The notes: generated by a model from the sequence alone, not told the origin. Shown: positions 1 to 9,638, numbered from the stretch's first letter. The stretch is DNA of 64,000 nt from Achromobacter kerstersii (GCF_902859595.1 NZ_CADIJQ010000010.1:205611-269610), one strand, 5' to 3'. Made by a program: numbers and translations.

Positions 1-89
1 CCGCGCCACGCCACGCGCGCGTCGCGCAGGCCGGACACGATGCTGTCCAGGTTCCAGTGGGCGGGCGGGATGTAGGTGGGGCCGCTCAT
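1..89 (-). CDS. N-terminal fragment of an unidentified protein, cut by the window edge
   Basis: An ATG at 89 on the minus strand is preceded by an AGGGG ribosome-binding site about 8 nt upstream. The 29 visible codons stay open to the window edge and begin MSGPTYIPPAHW. I do not recognise the family from so short a piece. It lies 194 bp downstream of galE on the same strand, so it may be the next gene of the polysaccharide precursor arm or start a new unit. The gap between them (90-283) shows no clear terminator. Confidence 0.5.
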   Translation of the reverse strand, partial: MSGPTYIPPAHWNLDSIVSGLRDARVAWR

Positions 90-283
90 TGCGACTGCCC
101 CTGGCGGGCGCGGTGTTGTCCGCGGCGTCCGGCATACGGATGGAATTCAAACATGGGAGAGCCTCACTGACGGGTGCATGGCGTGGGCGGATGCGCCGCC
201 TGCGCCATGCTGCTACGCAATAATGCCGTCAACTGTAACCGCAGGCGCCCCGTTTCCGGAATCCCTCCGACACGCCATTGGGG

Positions 284-1384
284 TTATGCCGCGGCCCGAC
301 CCGCCGGATCGCGCACGGCCTGCCCCGCAGATTCGTCCGTATGGGCCTCGGCGTCATACCCCTGCGGATTCCCCTGCTGCCAGCGCCAGCCGTCCGCGCA
401 CATCGCCGCCACGTCATGCGTGCTGCGCCAGCCCAGCAGCGATGCCGCCAGCGCCGGGTCGGCCCAGGTCCGCGCCACGTCTCCCGCGCGCCGTCCCTGC
501 CGGTTCAGCGGAATTCGGCAGCCGCTGGCCGCCTCGAACGCGCGCACCAGCTGCAAGACGCTGGTGCCCTGCCCCGTGCCCAGGTTCACCGCGGCAAAGC
601 CCGTGTGCGTCATGGCGTGCGCCAACCCCAGCACATGCCCCCGCGCCAGATCCATCACGTGCAGATAGTCGCGTTCGCCCGTGCCATCGGCGGTGTCGTA
701 GTCGTCGCCGAACACGCGCAGATATGGCTGCCGCCCCACCGCCACCTGGGTAATGAAGGGGAACAGATTATTGGGCAGGTCGCGCGGGCTTTCGCCGATG
801 CGGCCGCTCGCGTGCGCGCCGATAGGATTGAAGTAGCGTAAAGTCAGCGCGCTGAAGGCCGGGTCCGCCACGCAGACGTCGCGCAGCATCTCTTCCACCA
901 TCAGCTTGGTGCGCCCGTAAGGATTGGTGGGCGCCAAAGGATGCGACTCATCGAAAGGCAGATACTGCGGTTCGCCATAGACCGTGGCCGACGAACTGAA
1001 CACCAGCCGCGTGACCCCCGTGTCACGCATGGCGCGCAACAGCACCATCGACCCTGTGACGTTGTTGTCGTAATACTTGAGCGGGTCCGCCACCGATTCG
1101 CCCACCGCCTTGCAGCCGGCCAGATGCAGCACCGCCTCTACCGGCGTACCGCTGGCCGCCGCGCCGGCCAGCACGGATTCAATCAACCCGGGCGTGCGGA
1201 TATCGCCTTCGATAAGCGGTATCGGCACGCCGCACAGTTGTTCGACCCGGCGCACGGCCTCGCGGCTGCCGTTGCTGAAGTTATCCAGCACCAGCGGCCG
1301 CTGGCCCGCCGCCACCATCGCCACCAGCGTGTGCGTGCCGATGTAGCCCGCCCCGCCCGTCACCAGCACATGCAGGTCCGGCAT
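284..1384 (-). CDS. galE: UDP-glucose 4-epimerase
   Basis: Interconverts UDP-glucose and UDP-galactose in the cytoplasm, supplying UDP-Gal for polysaccharide assembly. The 366-residue product has the extended short-chain dehydrogenase signature: the NAD-binding GGAGYIG at residues 10-16, the SSSATVYG catalytic serine region near 130, and YGRTK (catalytic Tyr-x3-Lys) near 155. It is somewhat longer than the usual 330-340 residues because of an Ala/Asp-rich C-terminal tail of about 25 residues. The ATG at 1384 is chosen because GGAG lies 5-8 nt upstream and the Rossmann strand starts immediately; an upstream in-frame ATG at 1426 would lie inside pgi. It starts 11 bp after the pgi stop, so the two are probably cotranscribed. 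Confidence 0.93.
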   Translation of the reverse strand: MPDLHVLVTGGAGYIGTHTLVAMVAAGQRPLVLDNFSNGSREAVRRVEQLCGVPIPLIEGDIRTPGLIESVLAGAAASGTPVEAVLHLAGCKAVGESVADPLKYYDNNVTGSMVLLRAMRDTGVTRLVFSSSATVYGEPQYLPFDESHPLAPTNPYGRTKLMVEEMLRDVCVADPAFSALTLRYFNPIGAHASGRIGESPRDLPNNLFPFITQVAVGRQPYLRVFGDDYDTADGTGERDYLHVMDLARGHVLGLAHAMTHTGFAAVNLGTGQGTSVLQLVRAFEAASGCRIPLNRQGRRAGDVARTWADPALAASLLGWRSTHDVAAMCADGWRWQQGNPQGYDAEAHTDESAGQAVRDPAGRAAA

Positions 1385-1395
1385 GCCCGTCTCCG

Positions 1396-3063
1396 TCAAA
1401 GGTGTGCGGCCATGCCGGGCACCCATGCATGGCGCGGGCGCGGCGCCTGCGCGTGGCCGCGATAACGGTCGATCCAGTACGAGGTGGACGCGTCATGCCC
1501 CCAGTCCACCACGCCGGCCGACACCGGCACGGCCAGTTCACGTTCAATGCCCGTGGCCAGCCGTTTGCCCAGTTCCACACCCCATTGGTCAAACGGGTTG
1601 ATGCCCCAGACCACGCTTTGCACAAACACTTTGTGTTCGTACAGCGCCAGCAGCGCGCCCAGACCGCGCGGGTCCAGTTGACGCAGCACGATCAGCGTTG
1701 ACGGCCGTCCGCCCGGATGCACCATGTGCTGCGCGAGGCTCAGCGCGCGCTCCTGGTCGTCGATATGCGCCACGTCTTGCAGCGCTTGCTCCAGGCACTT
1801 GCCGCGCAACAGCGCTTGCCGCTGCGCCAGGCAATTGGCCAGCAACAGACGATGCGCGTCCGGGCTGTCGGTATGCCCTTGCAGGCTGGCGATGAAGTCC
1901 ACCGGCGCGCCGTCTTCGCTTTGATGCAGCCATTGGAAGAAGGTGTGCTGGCCATCGGTGCCCGGCATGCCCCAGATGATGGGCGCCGTGGGCACCCCCA
2001 CCGCCGTGCCATCGCCCGCCACGCGCTTGCCCAGCGATTCCATTTCCAACTGCTGAAGATAGGTCACCAGGTGCAGCAGACGCGCGCTGTACGCGGCAAT
2101 GTTCAACGAGTTGTGGCCCAACACGCTGCAATTGACCAGCCCGGCCAGCGCCAGCTGAATCGGCGCATTGGCCGCGAATGGTGCTTGTTGGAAGTGCTGG
2201 TCCATCGCTTCGGCGCCCGCGCGCATGCCAATCAGCACATCGGCGCCCACGGTCAACGCAATCGACAGGCCCGCCACCGACCACACGGAATAGCGTCCAC
2301 CCACCCAGTCGCACATCTTGAACACCTGGCTGGCCGGCACACCCAGCGCGCGCGCCGCCGGCGCATTGGCGGTCACCGCCGCCAGATGTTCAGACACGTC
2401 GGCTACACCGCCTTGCTTGAGCCAGGCAATGGCCGCGCGGGCGTTGTGCAGGGTTTCAGACGTGGTGAACGATTTGGACGACACCACCACCAGGCAACGC
2501 CGCGGGTCCAGGCCGGCGATAGCGTCGTGAAACGCATGGCCGTCGATGTTGGACACGAAGCGGATCTGGCGGCGTTGCGACGGGCCGCCGAACGCCTGGA
2601 TGGCCAGGCGCGGGCCCCAGTCGCTGCCGCCGATACCAATATGCAGCACGGTGGAAAAATCTGCCGTCTGATCCACGCGGCGCACGAAGTCCGTCATGCG
2701 CGAATATTCGCAAACAGAATCGGCGTCCTGGCCGTCAGGTTGCTCGCGCGTGCGGCCGGCTCGCAGCGCCGTGTGCCACGCGGGCTTGCCTTCCGTCCAG
2801 TTGACCGGATCGCCGGCGAACAGCGCGTGGCGGGCATCCGCCAGCGCGCGCGCCTGCAACAGATTCAGCGCCGCGGCCTCCAGCGCCGGAGACTGGCGCT
2901 GCATGGTCAGGTCCACGCACAACCCGGCCGCTTCGATCACTTTCAGCGTGCTGGCATCCAATTCGGCAGTTTGCGCCGCCTGCGCAAACGCCTGCCACTC
3001 GGGGCTCTGCGCCAGGCCGGAATTCGCCCTTAACGCCTCAATCGCATAATTGGCCTTACCCAT
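1396..3063 (-). CDS. pgi: Glucose-6-phosphate isomerase
   Basis: Interconverts glucose-6-phosphate and fructose-6-phosphate, linking central metabolism to both the UDP-hexose and GDP-mannose branches needed by this locus. The product is 555 residues, close to the 549 of the E. coli enzyme. Visible motifs are the GIGGSDWGPR phosphate-binding segment, SKSFTTSETL, the first PGI signature around GGRYSVWSVAGL and the second around FDQWGVELGK. The ATG at 3063 has an AGGAG about 10 nt upstream; an in-frame upstream extension into the phosphomannomutase gene has no family similarity. It sits between the mutase (13 bp gap) and galE (11 bp gap). Confidence 0.95.
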   Translation of the reverse strand: MGKANYAIEALRANSGLAQSPEWQAFAQAAQTAELDASTLKVIEAAGLCVDLTMQRQSPALEAAALNLLQARALADARHALFAGDPVNWTEGKPAWHTALRAGRTREQPDGQDADSVCEYSRMTDFVRRVDQTADFSTVLHIGIGGSDWGPRLAIQAFGGPSQRRQIRFVSNIDGHAFHDAIAGLDPRRCLVVVSSKSFTTSETLHNARAAIAWLKQGGVADVSEHLAAVTANAPAARALGVPASQVFKMCDWVGGRYSVWSVAGLSIALTVGADVLIGMRAGAEAMDQHFQQAPFAANAPIQLALAGLVNCSVLGHNSLNIAAYSARLLHLVTYLQQLEMESLGKRVAGDGTAVGVPTAPIIWGMPGTDGQHTFFQWLHQSEDGAPVDFIASLQGHTDSPDAHRLLLANCLAQRQALLRGKCLEQALQDVAHIDDQERALSLAQHMVHPGGRPSTLIVLRQLDPRGLGALLALYEHKVFVQSVVWGINPFDQWGVELGKRLATGIERELAVPVSAGVVDWGHDASTSYWIDRYRGHAQAPRPRHAWVPGMAAHL

Positions 3064-3076
3064 CGCGTGATGCTCC

Positions 3077-4480
3077 TTAGAACGGTAAACGAACATGAGG
3101 TGCAATGCGCCGGAACGCGTTGCGGAAGTCCTCCTCAATACGGGCCAATGCGGCCACGGTGTCTCCTTCAAAACGCAAAACCACCGTCGGCGTCGTGTTG
3201 GATGGACGCGCCAGGCCGAAGCCGTCGGCATAGTCCACCCGCACGCCGTCCAGATCGTTGATGGACACGGCGCCCGGGAATTCCCCTTGTGCGCGCAATG
3301 TCTCCACCAGTTCGAACTGCTCGCCTTCGGCGGTGTCCAGCTTGATTTCGGGGGTCGCGCAAGACTGAGGCAGGCTTTCGAGCAAGCCTGACGGGTCCGG
3401 CGCAGACGACAGAATTTCCAACAGCCGTGCAGCGGCGTAGATGCCATCGTCAAAGCCGTACCAGCGCTCTTTGAAAAACATGTGGCCGCTCATCTCTCCA
3501 GCAAGTAGCGCTCCCGTCTCGCGCATCTTGGCTTTGATCAGGGAATGCCCTGATTTCCACATGGTGGCCCGGCCCCCCGCTTCGACAACGGCGCGCGCCA
3601 CATGGCGGCTGCACTTGACGTCGTAGATGATCTCGGCGCCCGGGTTGCGCGCCAGCACGTCGCGCGCAAACAGAATCAACTGCCGGTCTGGCCAGATGAT
3701 CTGTCCCGATTTGGTGACAACGCCCAGCCGGTCGCCATCGCCGTCAAACGCCAGGCCGACTTCGCAATCGGAATAGCGCAGGCAATAGATCAGGTCTTGC
3801 AGGTTTTGGGGGTCGGCAGGATCAGGGTGATGGCCCGGGAACGAGCCATCCACCTCGCAGAACAGTTCCGTCACTTCGCACCCCAAGGCGCGAAACAAGG
3901 CGGGCGCCACCGCGCCTGCCACGCCGCTGCCGCAGTCGATGGCGATCTTCATCGGGCGCGCCATGCGGATGTCGCCCACCAGCCGTGCCGCGTAGCAGGG
4001 TTGAAGCTGCATCTGCGTGCGCCCGCCCGGCACGTCGGCCGATTCAATCGGCAAGCGCATCGCATCGCGCAGCGCGGTGATGCCCTCGCCGTACAGCGAC
4101 GCGCCGTCCAGCACAATCTTGAAGCCGTTGTGCGCGGGCGGGTTGTGGCTGCCCGTCACCGCAATGCCCGCGCCCGTGTCCATCAGGCGCGTGGCGAAGT
4201 ACACCATCGGCGTGGTCGCCATGCCCAGGTCGATGACGTGCATGCCCGCCGAACGCAAACCGGCTTGCAGCGCCGCCGCCAGCTCCACGCTGCTCAGCCG
4301 GCCATCGCGTCCCACCACAATCGAACGCGCGCCCAGGTCCCGCGCCTTGCTGCCCACCGCCATGCCCAGGCTGTGCGCGAAGCGCGCATCGATTTCGTCC
4401 GGCACCGTGCCGCGTATGTCATAAGCCTTGAAAACCGCATCCAGAATTTGCGGGGTATCCCAGCCAAAAGTTCCGTGCAT
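3077..4480 (-). CDS. manB: Phosphomannomutase/phosphoglucomutase (AlgC/ManB type)
   Basis: Interconverts hexose 6-phosphates and 1-phosphates (mannose and usually glucose), feeding ManC for GDP-mannose and the UDP-glucose route. The 467-residue length matches AlgC-type bifunctional mutases. The alpha-D-phosphohexomutase signatures are present: the TGSHNPPAHNGFK phosphoserine loop near residue 108, the metal loop DGDGDRLG near 245, the sugar-binding loop GEMSGH near 328, and a C-terminal phosphate-binding domain. The ATG at 4480 has a GGAG 9-12 nt upstream. It follows wzc by 20 bp. Whether it prefers mannose or glucose cannot be read from sequence. Confidence 0.93.
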   Translation of the reverse strand: MHGTFGWDTPQILDAVFKAYDIRGTVPDEIDARFAHSLGMAVGSKARDLGARSIVVGRDGRLSSVELAAALQAGLRSAGMHVIDLGMATTPMVYFATRLMDTGAGIAVTGSHNPPAHNGFKIVLDGASLYGEGITALRDAMRLPIESADVPGGRTQMQLQPCYAARLVGDIRMARPMKIAIDCGSGVAGAVAPALFRALGCEVTELFCEVDGSFPGHHPDPADPQNLQDLIYCLRYSDCEVGLAFDGDGDRLGVVTKSGQIIWPDRQLILFARDVLARNPGAEIIYDVKCSRHVARAVVEAGGRATMWKSGHSLIKAKMRETGALLAGEMSGHMFFKERWYGFDDGIYAAARLLEILSSAPDPSGLLESLPQSCATPEIKLDTAEGEQFELVETLRAQGEFPGAVSINDLDGVRVDYADGFGLARPSNTTPTVVLRFEGDTVAALARIEEDFRNAFRRIAPHVRLPF

Positions 4481-4500
4481 GCCAGTTTCTCCGGGTGGCG

Positions 4501-6762
4501 TTATTTGGGGCCGTTCTGTTTGAAATCGCCGTAATACGCCGCACGGGAGTATCGATAGCTCCCATACTTGGACCGGAAGCCAAAGCGTTCCGGCATGAGT
4601 TTCAAGCCGTTGAACAACACGCCGTCCACGGGCGCACCTGCCTGGATGAGCCGCTTGGCGGTCTCGCGGATTTCACCCACGGTGTTTTGGCCGGAGCGCA
4701 CCACCACCATGACTGCCGCGGCATGCGTGCCCACCACCGCCGCATCGGGCGACGACAGCACGGGCGCGGTGTCCAGAATCACCATGTCGTATTGGGAAGA
4801 CAGTTCGCGCAGCGTGGCGCCAAACACCGGCGAGGCCAGCAGTTCAGACGGGTCGAACGTCACCGCACCCGTGGCGATGAAGTCCACGCCTTCAGACACA
4901 CTGTGCTTTTTGACGCGTGCCAGCGGGATCGTGCCCGACAGCACTTCGAACAAACCGTCTTCCTTCGGCACGCCGAAATAACGGTTCAGTTGGCCCTTGC
5001 GGAAGTCGGCGTCGATCAGCAGCACGCGCTTGCCCACGCCGCCCTGGATGAACGCGAAGTTGGCCGACAGGAACGACTTGCCCACGCCCGCCACCGGGCC
5101 GGTAAACATGACCATGTTGTTGGCCGATTGGCGCAGCGACGCTTGCAGCACATTGCGGAACGATCGCAGGCTTTCGATGGGTGGCGAGTTGCCCTGGCTT
5201 TGCGCCAACAGCGCAGGCACCGTCGCGTTCTTGCGGCGGCTGCGGCGCCACAGCTTGTCCTGCATGTCGCTGTAGGGAATGGCGGCCAGCACCGGCAGGC
5301 CCGTGTAGCGTTCGACGTCTTCGGGTTCGGACAGGCCGCCGAACAACGCGTTGCGGACAAAGGCGCACAGCATGCCGAAGATCAGGCCGATGGCGGTGGC
5401 CACGCCCAGAATGATCGCGGCCTTGGGGCGCACGGGGCGGTCAGGCTGCACGGCGGCATCCAGGATGCGCACGTTGCCCACCTTGCCGGCGCGGATCAAA
5501 CGCAGTTGCTGCGCGTTGTTCAACAGCCCCGTGTAGAGCTCGGTGTTCACGCGCACATCACGCACCAGGCGCACCACGTCTTGCTCCAGATCCGGCAGCT
5601 GCTTGATGTTGTTGCCAATGCGGCTGACATCCCCCGACAGCGATGCAATCTGGCGGTCGATGGCGACGATGCTCGGGTGCGTGGGCGCAAAGCGCGTGAT
5701 CAGTTCCTGACGCTTCGAACGTAGCTCCATCACCTTCGTTTGCGCATCCACCGATTGCGCCAGGATCAGCTTGGCTTCTTCGCTCAGGTCGATCGTGCCG
5801 CGCTTGTTGCGCAAGGCGTTGTACTTGGTTTCGGCCGCGTCCAGCTCGCCCTTCAGGATAGGCAGTTGCTGCTCCAGGAAGCCCAGCGATTTTTCCGCTT
5901 GCGCCGACTTCCGGTTCACGTTCTGCTGCACGTATTCCTGGCCGATCTGGTTCAGCACGGCGGTGGTCAACGCCGGGTCATTGCCTTCCAGCGTGACGCC
6001 GATCACGCCCGATGTGCGGCCGCGCTCGAAGATGCCCAGGTGCGATTGCACGTCTTCAATGGCCGCCAGGCGCGAGCTGCGCGACACGGTGAATTCGGTG
6101 CCGGGCCGGCCTGCCAACGCATCGATGTGCACGTCCATGGCGCCACCGCCAGGCAACAGGAAATGCTCGGCCTTGCCCACCGTGCCGTTGAACGTGGCGC
6201 CGGTGAATTTGTCGGTCAGCGTGTAGCGGCCTTCGCCAAGCGTGGTCACGCGAAACGGCTTGCCCAGCCATTCGTTGGGCACATCCAGCTGCGAGATCGC
6301 AATGGATTCTCCGCCCCATGCATAACCGCCACGCGGCAGGCTGGACGGATACGGCAGCGCTTCATAACGCTGTGCAAGCCATTCGCCCACCACCGGGAAG
6401 TAGCGAGGCTTGGCGTGGATGTAGAGCAGGAATTTATCGACGGCGGGTCCCACCACCATGCGCGAACGCAGCACTTCCATTTCGCCGGAGGTTTCGGCCT
6501 TGGTGTCGAACATGGCGGACACATCGCCCAACAGGCTGCGCGCCTGGCCGTTCGGCATTTCCTCTTCAACCTGCACGATGATGTCGGCCGAATAGACCGA
6601 TGGGGTCACCATCACGTAGGCCAAGGCGCCCAGGAAGGCGAGCAAGGTGATCGCGAAGATCATCCACCGGTTCGACACGATTGCATCCACATGGGACGAC
6701 AACGGGGTTTCCTGCTGGCGAGCCGGGACGTTCGGCTCGAATGATTCGATGGGCAACGACAT
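4501..6762 (-). CDS. wzc: Polysaccharide co-polymerase/tyrosine autokinase (Wzc, BY-kinase)
   Basis: Inner-membrane protein controlling chain length and export of Wzy-dependent polysaccharide; cycles of Tyr phosphorylation drive its oligomerisation. The 753-residue product has an N-terminal Wzz domain with a membrane segment at about residues 32-54, a long coiled periplasmic part, a second membrane segment near 430-450 and a C-terminal kinase. The kinase shows Walker A (GPVAGVGKS), Walker A' (LLIDADFRKG) and Walker B (VILDTAP). A tyrosine-rich tail has Tyr at 733, 736, 738, 743 and 744, the expected autophosphorylation cluster. The ATG at 6762 is supported by GGAGAG just upstream. No Wzb-type phosphatase gene is seen in the window. 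Confidence 0.95.
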   Translation of the reverse strand: MSLPIESFEPNVPARQQETPLSSHVDAIVSNRWMIFAITLLAFLGALAYVMVTPSVYSADIIVQVEEEMPNGQARSLLGDVSAMFDTKAETSGEMEVLRSRMVVGPAVDKFLLYIHAKPRYFPVVGEWLAQRYEALPYPSSLPRGGYAWGGESIAISQLDVPNEWLGKPFRVTTLGEGRYTLTDKFTGATFNGTVGKAEHFLLPGGGAMDVHIDALAGRPGTEFTVSRSSRLAAIEDVQSHLGIFERGRTSGVIGVTLEGNDPALTTAVLNQIGQEYVQQNVNRKSAQAEKSLGFLEQQLPILKGELDAAETKYNALRNKRGTIDLSEEAKLILAQSVDAQTKVMELRSKRQELITRFAPTHPSIVAIDRQIASLSGDVSRIGNNIKQLPDLEQDVVRLVRDVRVNTELYTGLLNNAQQLRLIRAGKVGNVRILDAAVQPDRPVRPKAAIILGVATAIGLIFGMLCAFVRNALFGGLSEPEDVERYTGLPVLAAIPYSDMQDKLWRRSRRKNATVPALLAQSQGNSPPIESLRSFRNVLQASLRQSANNMVMFTGPVAGVGKSFLSANFAFIQGGVGKRVLLIDADFRKGQLNRYFGVPKEDGLFEVLSGTIPLARVKKHSVSEGVDFIATGAVTFDPSELLASPVFGATLRELSSQYDMVILDTAPVLSSPDAAVVGTHAAAVMVVVRSGQNTVGEIRETAKRLIQAGAPVDGVLFNGLKLMPERFGFRSKYGSYRYSRAAYYGDFKQNGPK

Positions 6763-6778
6763 GCAGCTCTCCAGACGT

Positions 6779-6803
6779 GGGCGCCGCCGCGGACGCGGCG
6801 CCC
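6779..6803 (-). promoter_or_regulatory. GC hairpin between wza and wzc
   Basis: GGGCGCCGC and GCGGCGCCC form a perfect 9-bp stem with a 7-nt loop in the 84-bp gap between wza and wzc, ending about 17 nt before the wzc start codon. There is no U-tract, so it is not a canonical terminator. It could act as an attenuator, protect an mRNA end, or affect access to the wzc ribosome-binding site. The structure is seen directly; the role is inferred. Confidence 0.45.
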
Positions 6804-6846
6804 CCAAAGGCGTGGTTTTGGAGCCTTGCGGCCCCGAAAGGCGGAC

Positions 6847-7983
6847 TTAGTTGATCGACTTCACGGTCTGTACCGTTTGCGCGCTCGGGAACAGGTTGCT
6901 GATGAAGCGGTTCCACCGCACCAGCGCAGCCGTATCCACGAACACGACGTCTTTGGGCTCCAGCTCGAACTTCGCTCCTACCGCCAAGGCCTGCGGCGAC
7001 TTGGAGTTCAGATGGAACACCAGCGGCATCGCTTCCTCGGTACTGCGGACTACAAAAATTTGCGACGCGTCAGCCGTGAGCTGGTTAGGTCCTCCCGCCA
7101 TGCCCAGCGCCTCGGTCAACGACATCCGTCCGTCGCGCATCACCACCGTGGTGGGCAGGAACACCTCGCCCATCACGAACACTTTGCTGTCGTCTCGCGG
7201 CGTGACACGCACGATGTCGCCCGACTTCAGCATCACTTGATTCAAGTCTTGGCCACGCTCGATCAGCGCAGGCAGATTCACGCGAGTCCGGCGTCCATCA
7301 CGAATCACATAGACGGCGCTGCGATCAGCGGTAGGCAACAAACCTCCCGCGCGGTTGACCGCTTCAAGCAGAGTCATCGGAATGTCGTTGATGGCAACCG
7401 TGCCCGGCAACTTCACTTCGCCTTCGACGTAGACACGCTTGCTTCGATAGCCCAGCACGCGTACCGTGATCTGCGGATCCTGGATGTACTTGCCGGAACT
7501 ATTCACTATGAGATTGCGCGCCTGAAGTTCCGTCAACCCCGCCACTTTCAGCAATCCTGCATACGGAAATTGGATGTATCCAGTGGATGAGACCGTATAG
7601 CCCGGAATGCCCGAGGCGGTATCTCCCATGATTAGTTCGGTCACCCCAGTTCCGATGGCGTAGGTTTGCGTCGGAAGGACGAGCTCGGGGTGATCCCACA
7701 CGACAATGGAGAGGATGTCTCCGGGTCCAATGCGGTAGGGTTCAACGGTACCGACCAGGCGTTCGACGCCGTCGTTATTGATCAATGCCTGGCGGGCGCG
7801 CAAGTCGTCCACCACGAGCGAAGGCGTAATTTCCTTGATCGGCGCCACGGAGTTCGGGTCCAGCGGATCAACGAGATGGCCGGCGCTGAAGGTCATACCG
7901 GGTGACAGGGCGCAAGCGCCTAGCGAGGACACGAGCGCGATAGCGGCGATGGCCCGGCTCAACGTTCCGAAAAATGTCGTCAT
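6847..7983 (-). CDS. wza: Polysaccharide export outer-membrane lipoprotein (Wza family)
   Basis: Forms the outer-membrane channel through which the polymer leaves. The 378-residue product starts MTTFFG with a hydrophobic signal and a lipobox ending L-G-A-C (Cys about 24). It is followed by the PES/Poly_export domain (YRIGPGDILSIVVWDHPEL) and several SLBB repeats, for example VRVLGYRSKRVYVEGEV and PRDDSKVFVMGEV. It is the first gene of the minus-strand arm. The ATG at 7983 is chosen because it directly precedes the signal sequence. Its ribosome-binding site is weak, and an upstream extension to 8076 lacks family similarity. Confidence 0.94.
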   Translation of the reverse strand: MTTFFGTLSRAIAAIALVSSLGACALSPGMTFSAGHLVDPLDPNSVAPIKEITPSLVVDDLRARQALINNDGVERLVGTVEPYRIGPGDILSIVVWDHPELVLPTQTYAIGTGVTELIMGDTASGIPGYTVSSTGYIQFPYAGLLKVAGLTELQARNLIVNSSGKYIQDPQITVRVLGYRSKRVYVEGEVKLPGTVAINDIPMTLLEAVNRAGGLLPTADRSAVYVIRDGRRTRVNLPALIERGQDLNQVMLKSGDIVRVTPRDDSKVFVMGEVFLPTTVVMRDGRMSLTEALGMAGGPNQLTADASQIFVVRSTEEAMPLVFHLNSKSPQALAVGAKFELEPKDVVFVDTAALVRWNRFISNLFPSAQTVQTVKSIN

Positions 7984-8228
7984 GGCAAATCCACTGTGAA
8001 TGACTTCGTTGCTTGGAAAGGAGCCCGATGCGTAACGGGTTGCGACATTCCACTCTCTTTTTGAAGCCCCGCACATTCGACGGATGCCCTAAGCCTTCTC
8101 CTACATCGTTTGGAGGTTTCGGGTACGCCTTGCACTCAATAAGATTTCGTCGGTAGCCACAAGTTTTGCGGCACTGCACCGTTGTTGTTGTCGCCGCAAG
8201 AAAGACTCCCCCCGAACAGGAGTGCGCG
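7984..8228. promoter_or_regulatory. Divergent control region of the exopolysaccharide locus
   Basis: These 245 bp separate the start of wza (minus) from the start of the initiating glycosyltransferase (plus), so the promoters of both arms must lie here or read in. The region is less GC-rich than its flanks and includes TTGCACTCAATAAGATTTC at 8130-8148. I could not pick convincing paired -35/-10 elements. GTCGGTAG at 8149-8156 differs by one base from the enterobacterial ops core, but this is weak evidence for RfaH-like control. Confidence 0.5.
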
Positions 8229-9638
8229 ATGGACCCGTCCCAATCGGACACGTCGGCAAGATTCAGTGGAGCAAGCTATCTATACCGCCTGCTCGACGCC
8301 GCGATCGTCATCACCTGCGGCCTGACTGCCACCGGCTTGAAATTCTCGGACGATGCATTGGCGGAACCGCCGCAAATTCATCTGTTCCTGGTGTATTTGT
8401 GCGGGCTGGGCGTGATTGCCCTGTTCCCCGCCTTCCGCCTGTATGTGTCTTGGCGGGGCCGGCTGCTGACGGATCTCGTCGTGCGCAGCCTGGCGGCGTG
8501 GGCGACCGTGTTCGCACTTGGCATTCTTGTCAGTTTTCTCATGCATCAGACCGCCGCGATATCGCGCATATGGGCGGCTACCTGGTTTGGCATGGCGGCG
8601 CTGACGCTGGCCGGCGTGCGCATCGCCGTCTATGCCGCGTTGGGCGCGGCGCGTGATCGCGGGCTGAATAAAAAGCATGTGCTGCTGGTGGGCTTTGGCG
8701 CACTGGGCCATGACCTGTGGCGCCGCGTTGAACAGTACCGGGGCGCGGGCTATGAAGTGGCGGGCATCTACGCCGAGCCGCATGAAAGCCTGCCGCCGCA
8801 AGTCCGCCGCCTGCATGATCTGGACAACCTGCACAGCTTCGTCCATGAAAACAATGTGCGCGAGATCTGGATCGTGCTTCCGATGGAGGCGGGCCAGGAG
8901 CTGCGCGAAGTGCTCTATCACTTGCGTAACGACTTGGTGGATATCCGCTGGATTCCAGATGTGATGTCGATTCAGCTGCTGGGCCATCGCATCGGCGAAT
9001 TCCTGGGGCTGCCCGCCATTCAACTGAATAGCCTGCCGGCGGCTGGCGTGCGCGGTTGGGCCAAGGAAGTGTTTGATCGCAGCTTCGCTTTTTGCGCGCT
9101 GATCGGGTTGTCGCCCGTGATGTTGTCCATCGCGCTGATGGTGAAGCTGACTTCACGCGGGCCGGTGTTCTTTACCCAGCCGCGCTTGGGCGTCGATGGC
9201 AAGGTCTTTCACGTCTACAAATTCCGCACGATGACGGTGCATGAGGAGCATGGCACTGTCACCCAGGCCACGCGTAACGACACGCGCATCACCCGTATCG
9301 GCGGCTTCCTGCGCCGTACCAGCCTGGATGAGCTGCCGCAGTTTTTGAACGTGCTGATGGGCGATATGTCCGTCGTGGGGCCGCGCCCGCACGCGCTGGA
9401 ACATAACGAGATGTACAAGGACCTGGTGCAGCGCTACATGATGCGCCACCGCGTCAAACCGGGCATCACGGGCTGGGCGCAGGTGAATGGCTTTCGGGGT
9501 CAGACGGACACGCTGCGCAAGATGAGCGACCGCGTCGAGCACGACATCTATTACATCCAGCACTGGACGTTCAGGATGGACCTGCTGATCATCGCCCGCA
9601 CGGCCGTGTCGGGATGGACGGGCCGCAATGTCTACTAA
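8229..9638 (+). CDS. wcaJ: Undecaprenyl-phosphate glucose phosphotransferase (WcaJ type)
   Basis: Starts repeat-unit synthesis by moving hexose-1-phosphate, usually glucose, from UDP-sugar to undecaprenyl phosphate in the inner membrane. The 469-residue polytopic protein has about four N-terminal membrane segments, a CoA-binding-like domain (VLLVGFGALGHDLWRRV), a further membrane segment and the C-terminal bacterial sugar transferase domain. That domain shows FHVYKFRTM, RRTSLDELPQFLNVLMGDMS and VGPRPHA. The ATG at 8229 has AGGAG 7 nt upstream; an extension back to 8166 has no ribosome-binding site. First gene of the plus-strand arm. Confidence 0.94.
   Translation: MDPSQSDTSARFSGASYLYRLLDAAIVITCGLTATGLKFSDDALAEPPQIHLFLVYLCGLGVIALFPAFRLYVSWRGRLLTDLVVRSLAAWATVFALGILVSFLMHQTAAISRIWAATWFGMAALTLAGVRIAVYAALGAARDRGLNKKHVLLVGFGALGHDLWRRVEQYRGAGYEVAGIYAEPHESLPPQVRRLHDLDNLHSFVHENNVREIWIVLPMEAGQELREVLYHLRNDLVDIRWIPDVMSIQLLGHRIGEFLGLPAIQLNSLPAAGVRGWAKEVFDRSFAFCALIGLSPVMLSIALMVKLTSRGPVFFTQPRLGVDGKVFHVYKFRTMTVHEEHGTVTQATRNDTRITRIGGFLRRTSLDELPQFLNVLMGDMSVVGPRPHALEHNEMYKDLVQRYMMRHRVKPGITGWAQVNGFRGQTDTLRKMSDRVEHDIYYIQHWTFRMDLLIIARTAVSGWTGRNVY

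Noticed and set aside
8149..8156. GTCGGTAG, one mismatch from the enterobacterial ops element for RfaH
   Set aside because: An 8-bp near match is expected by chance, and the rest of the ops/JUMPstart context is absent.
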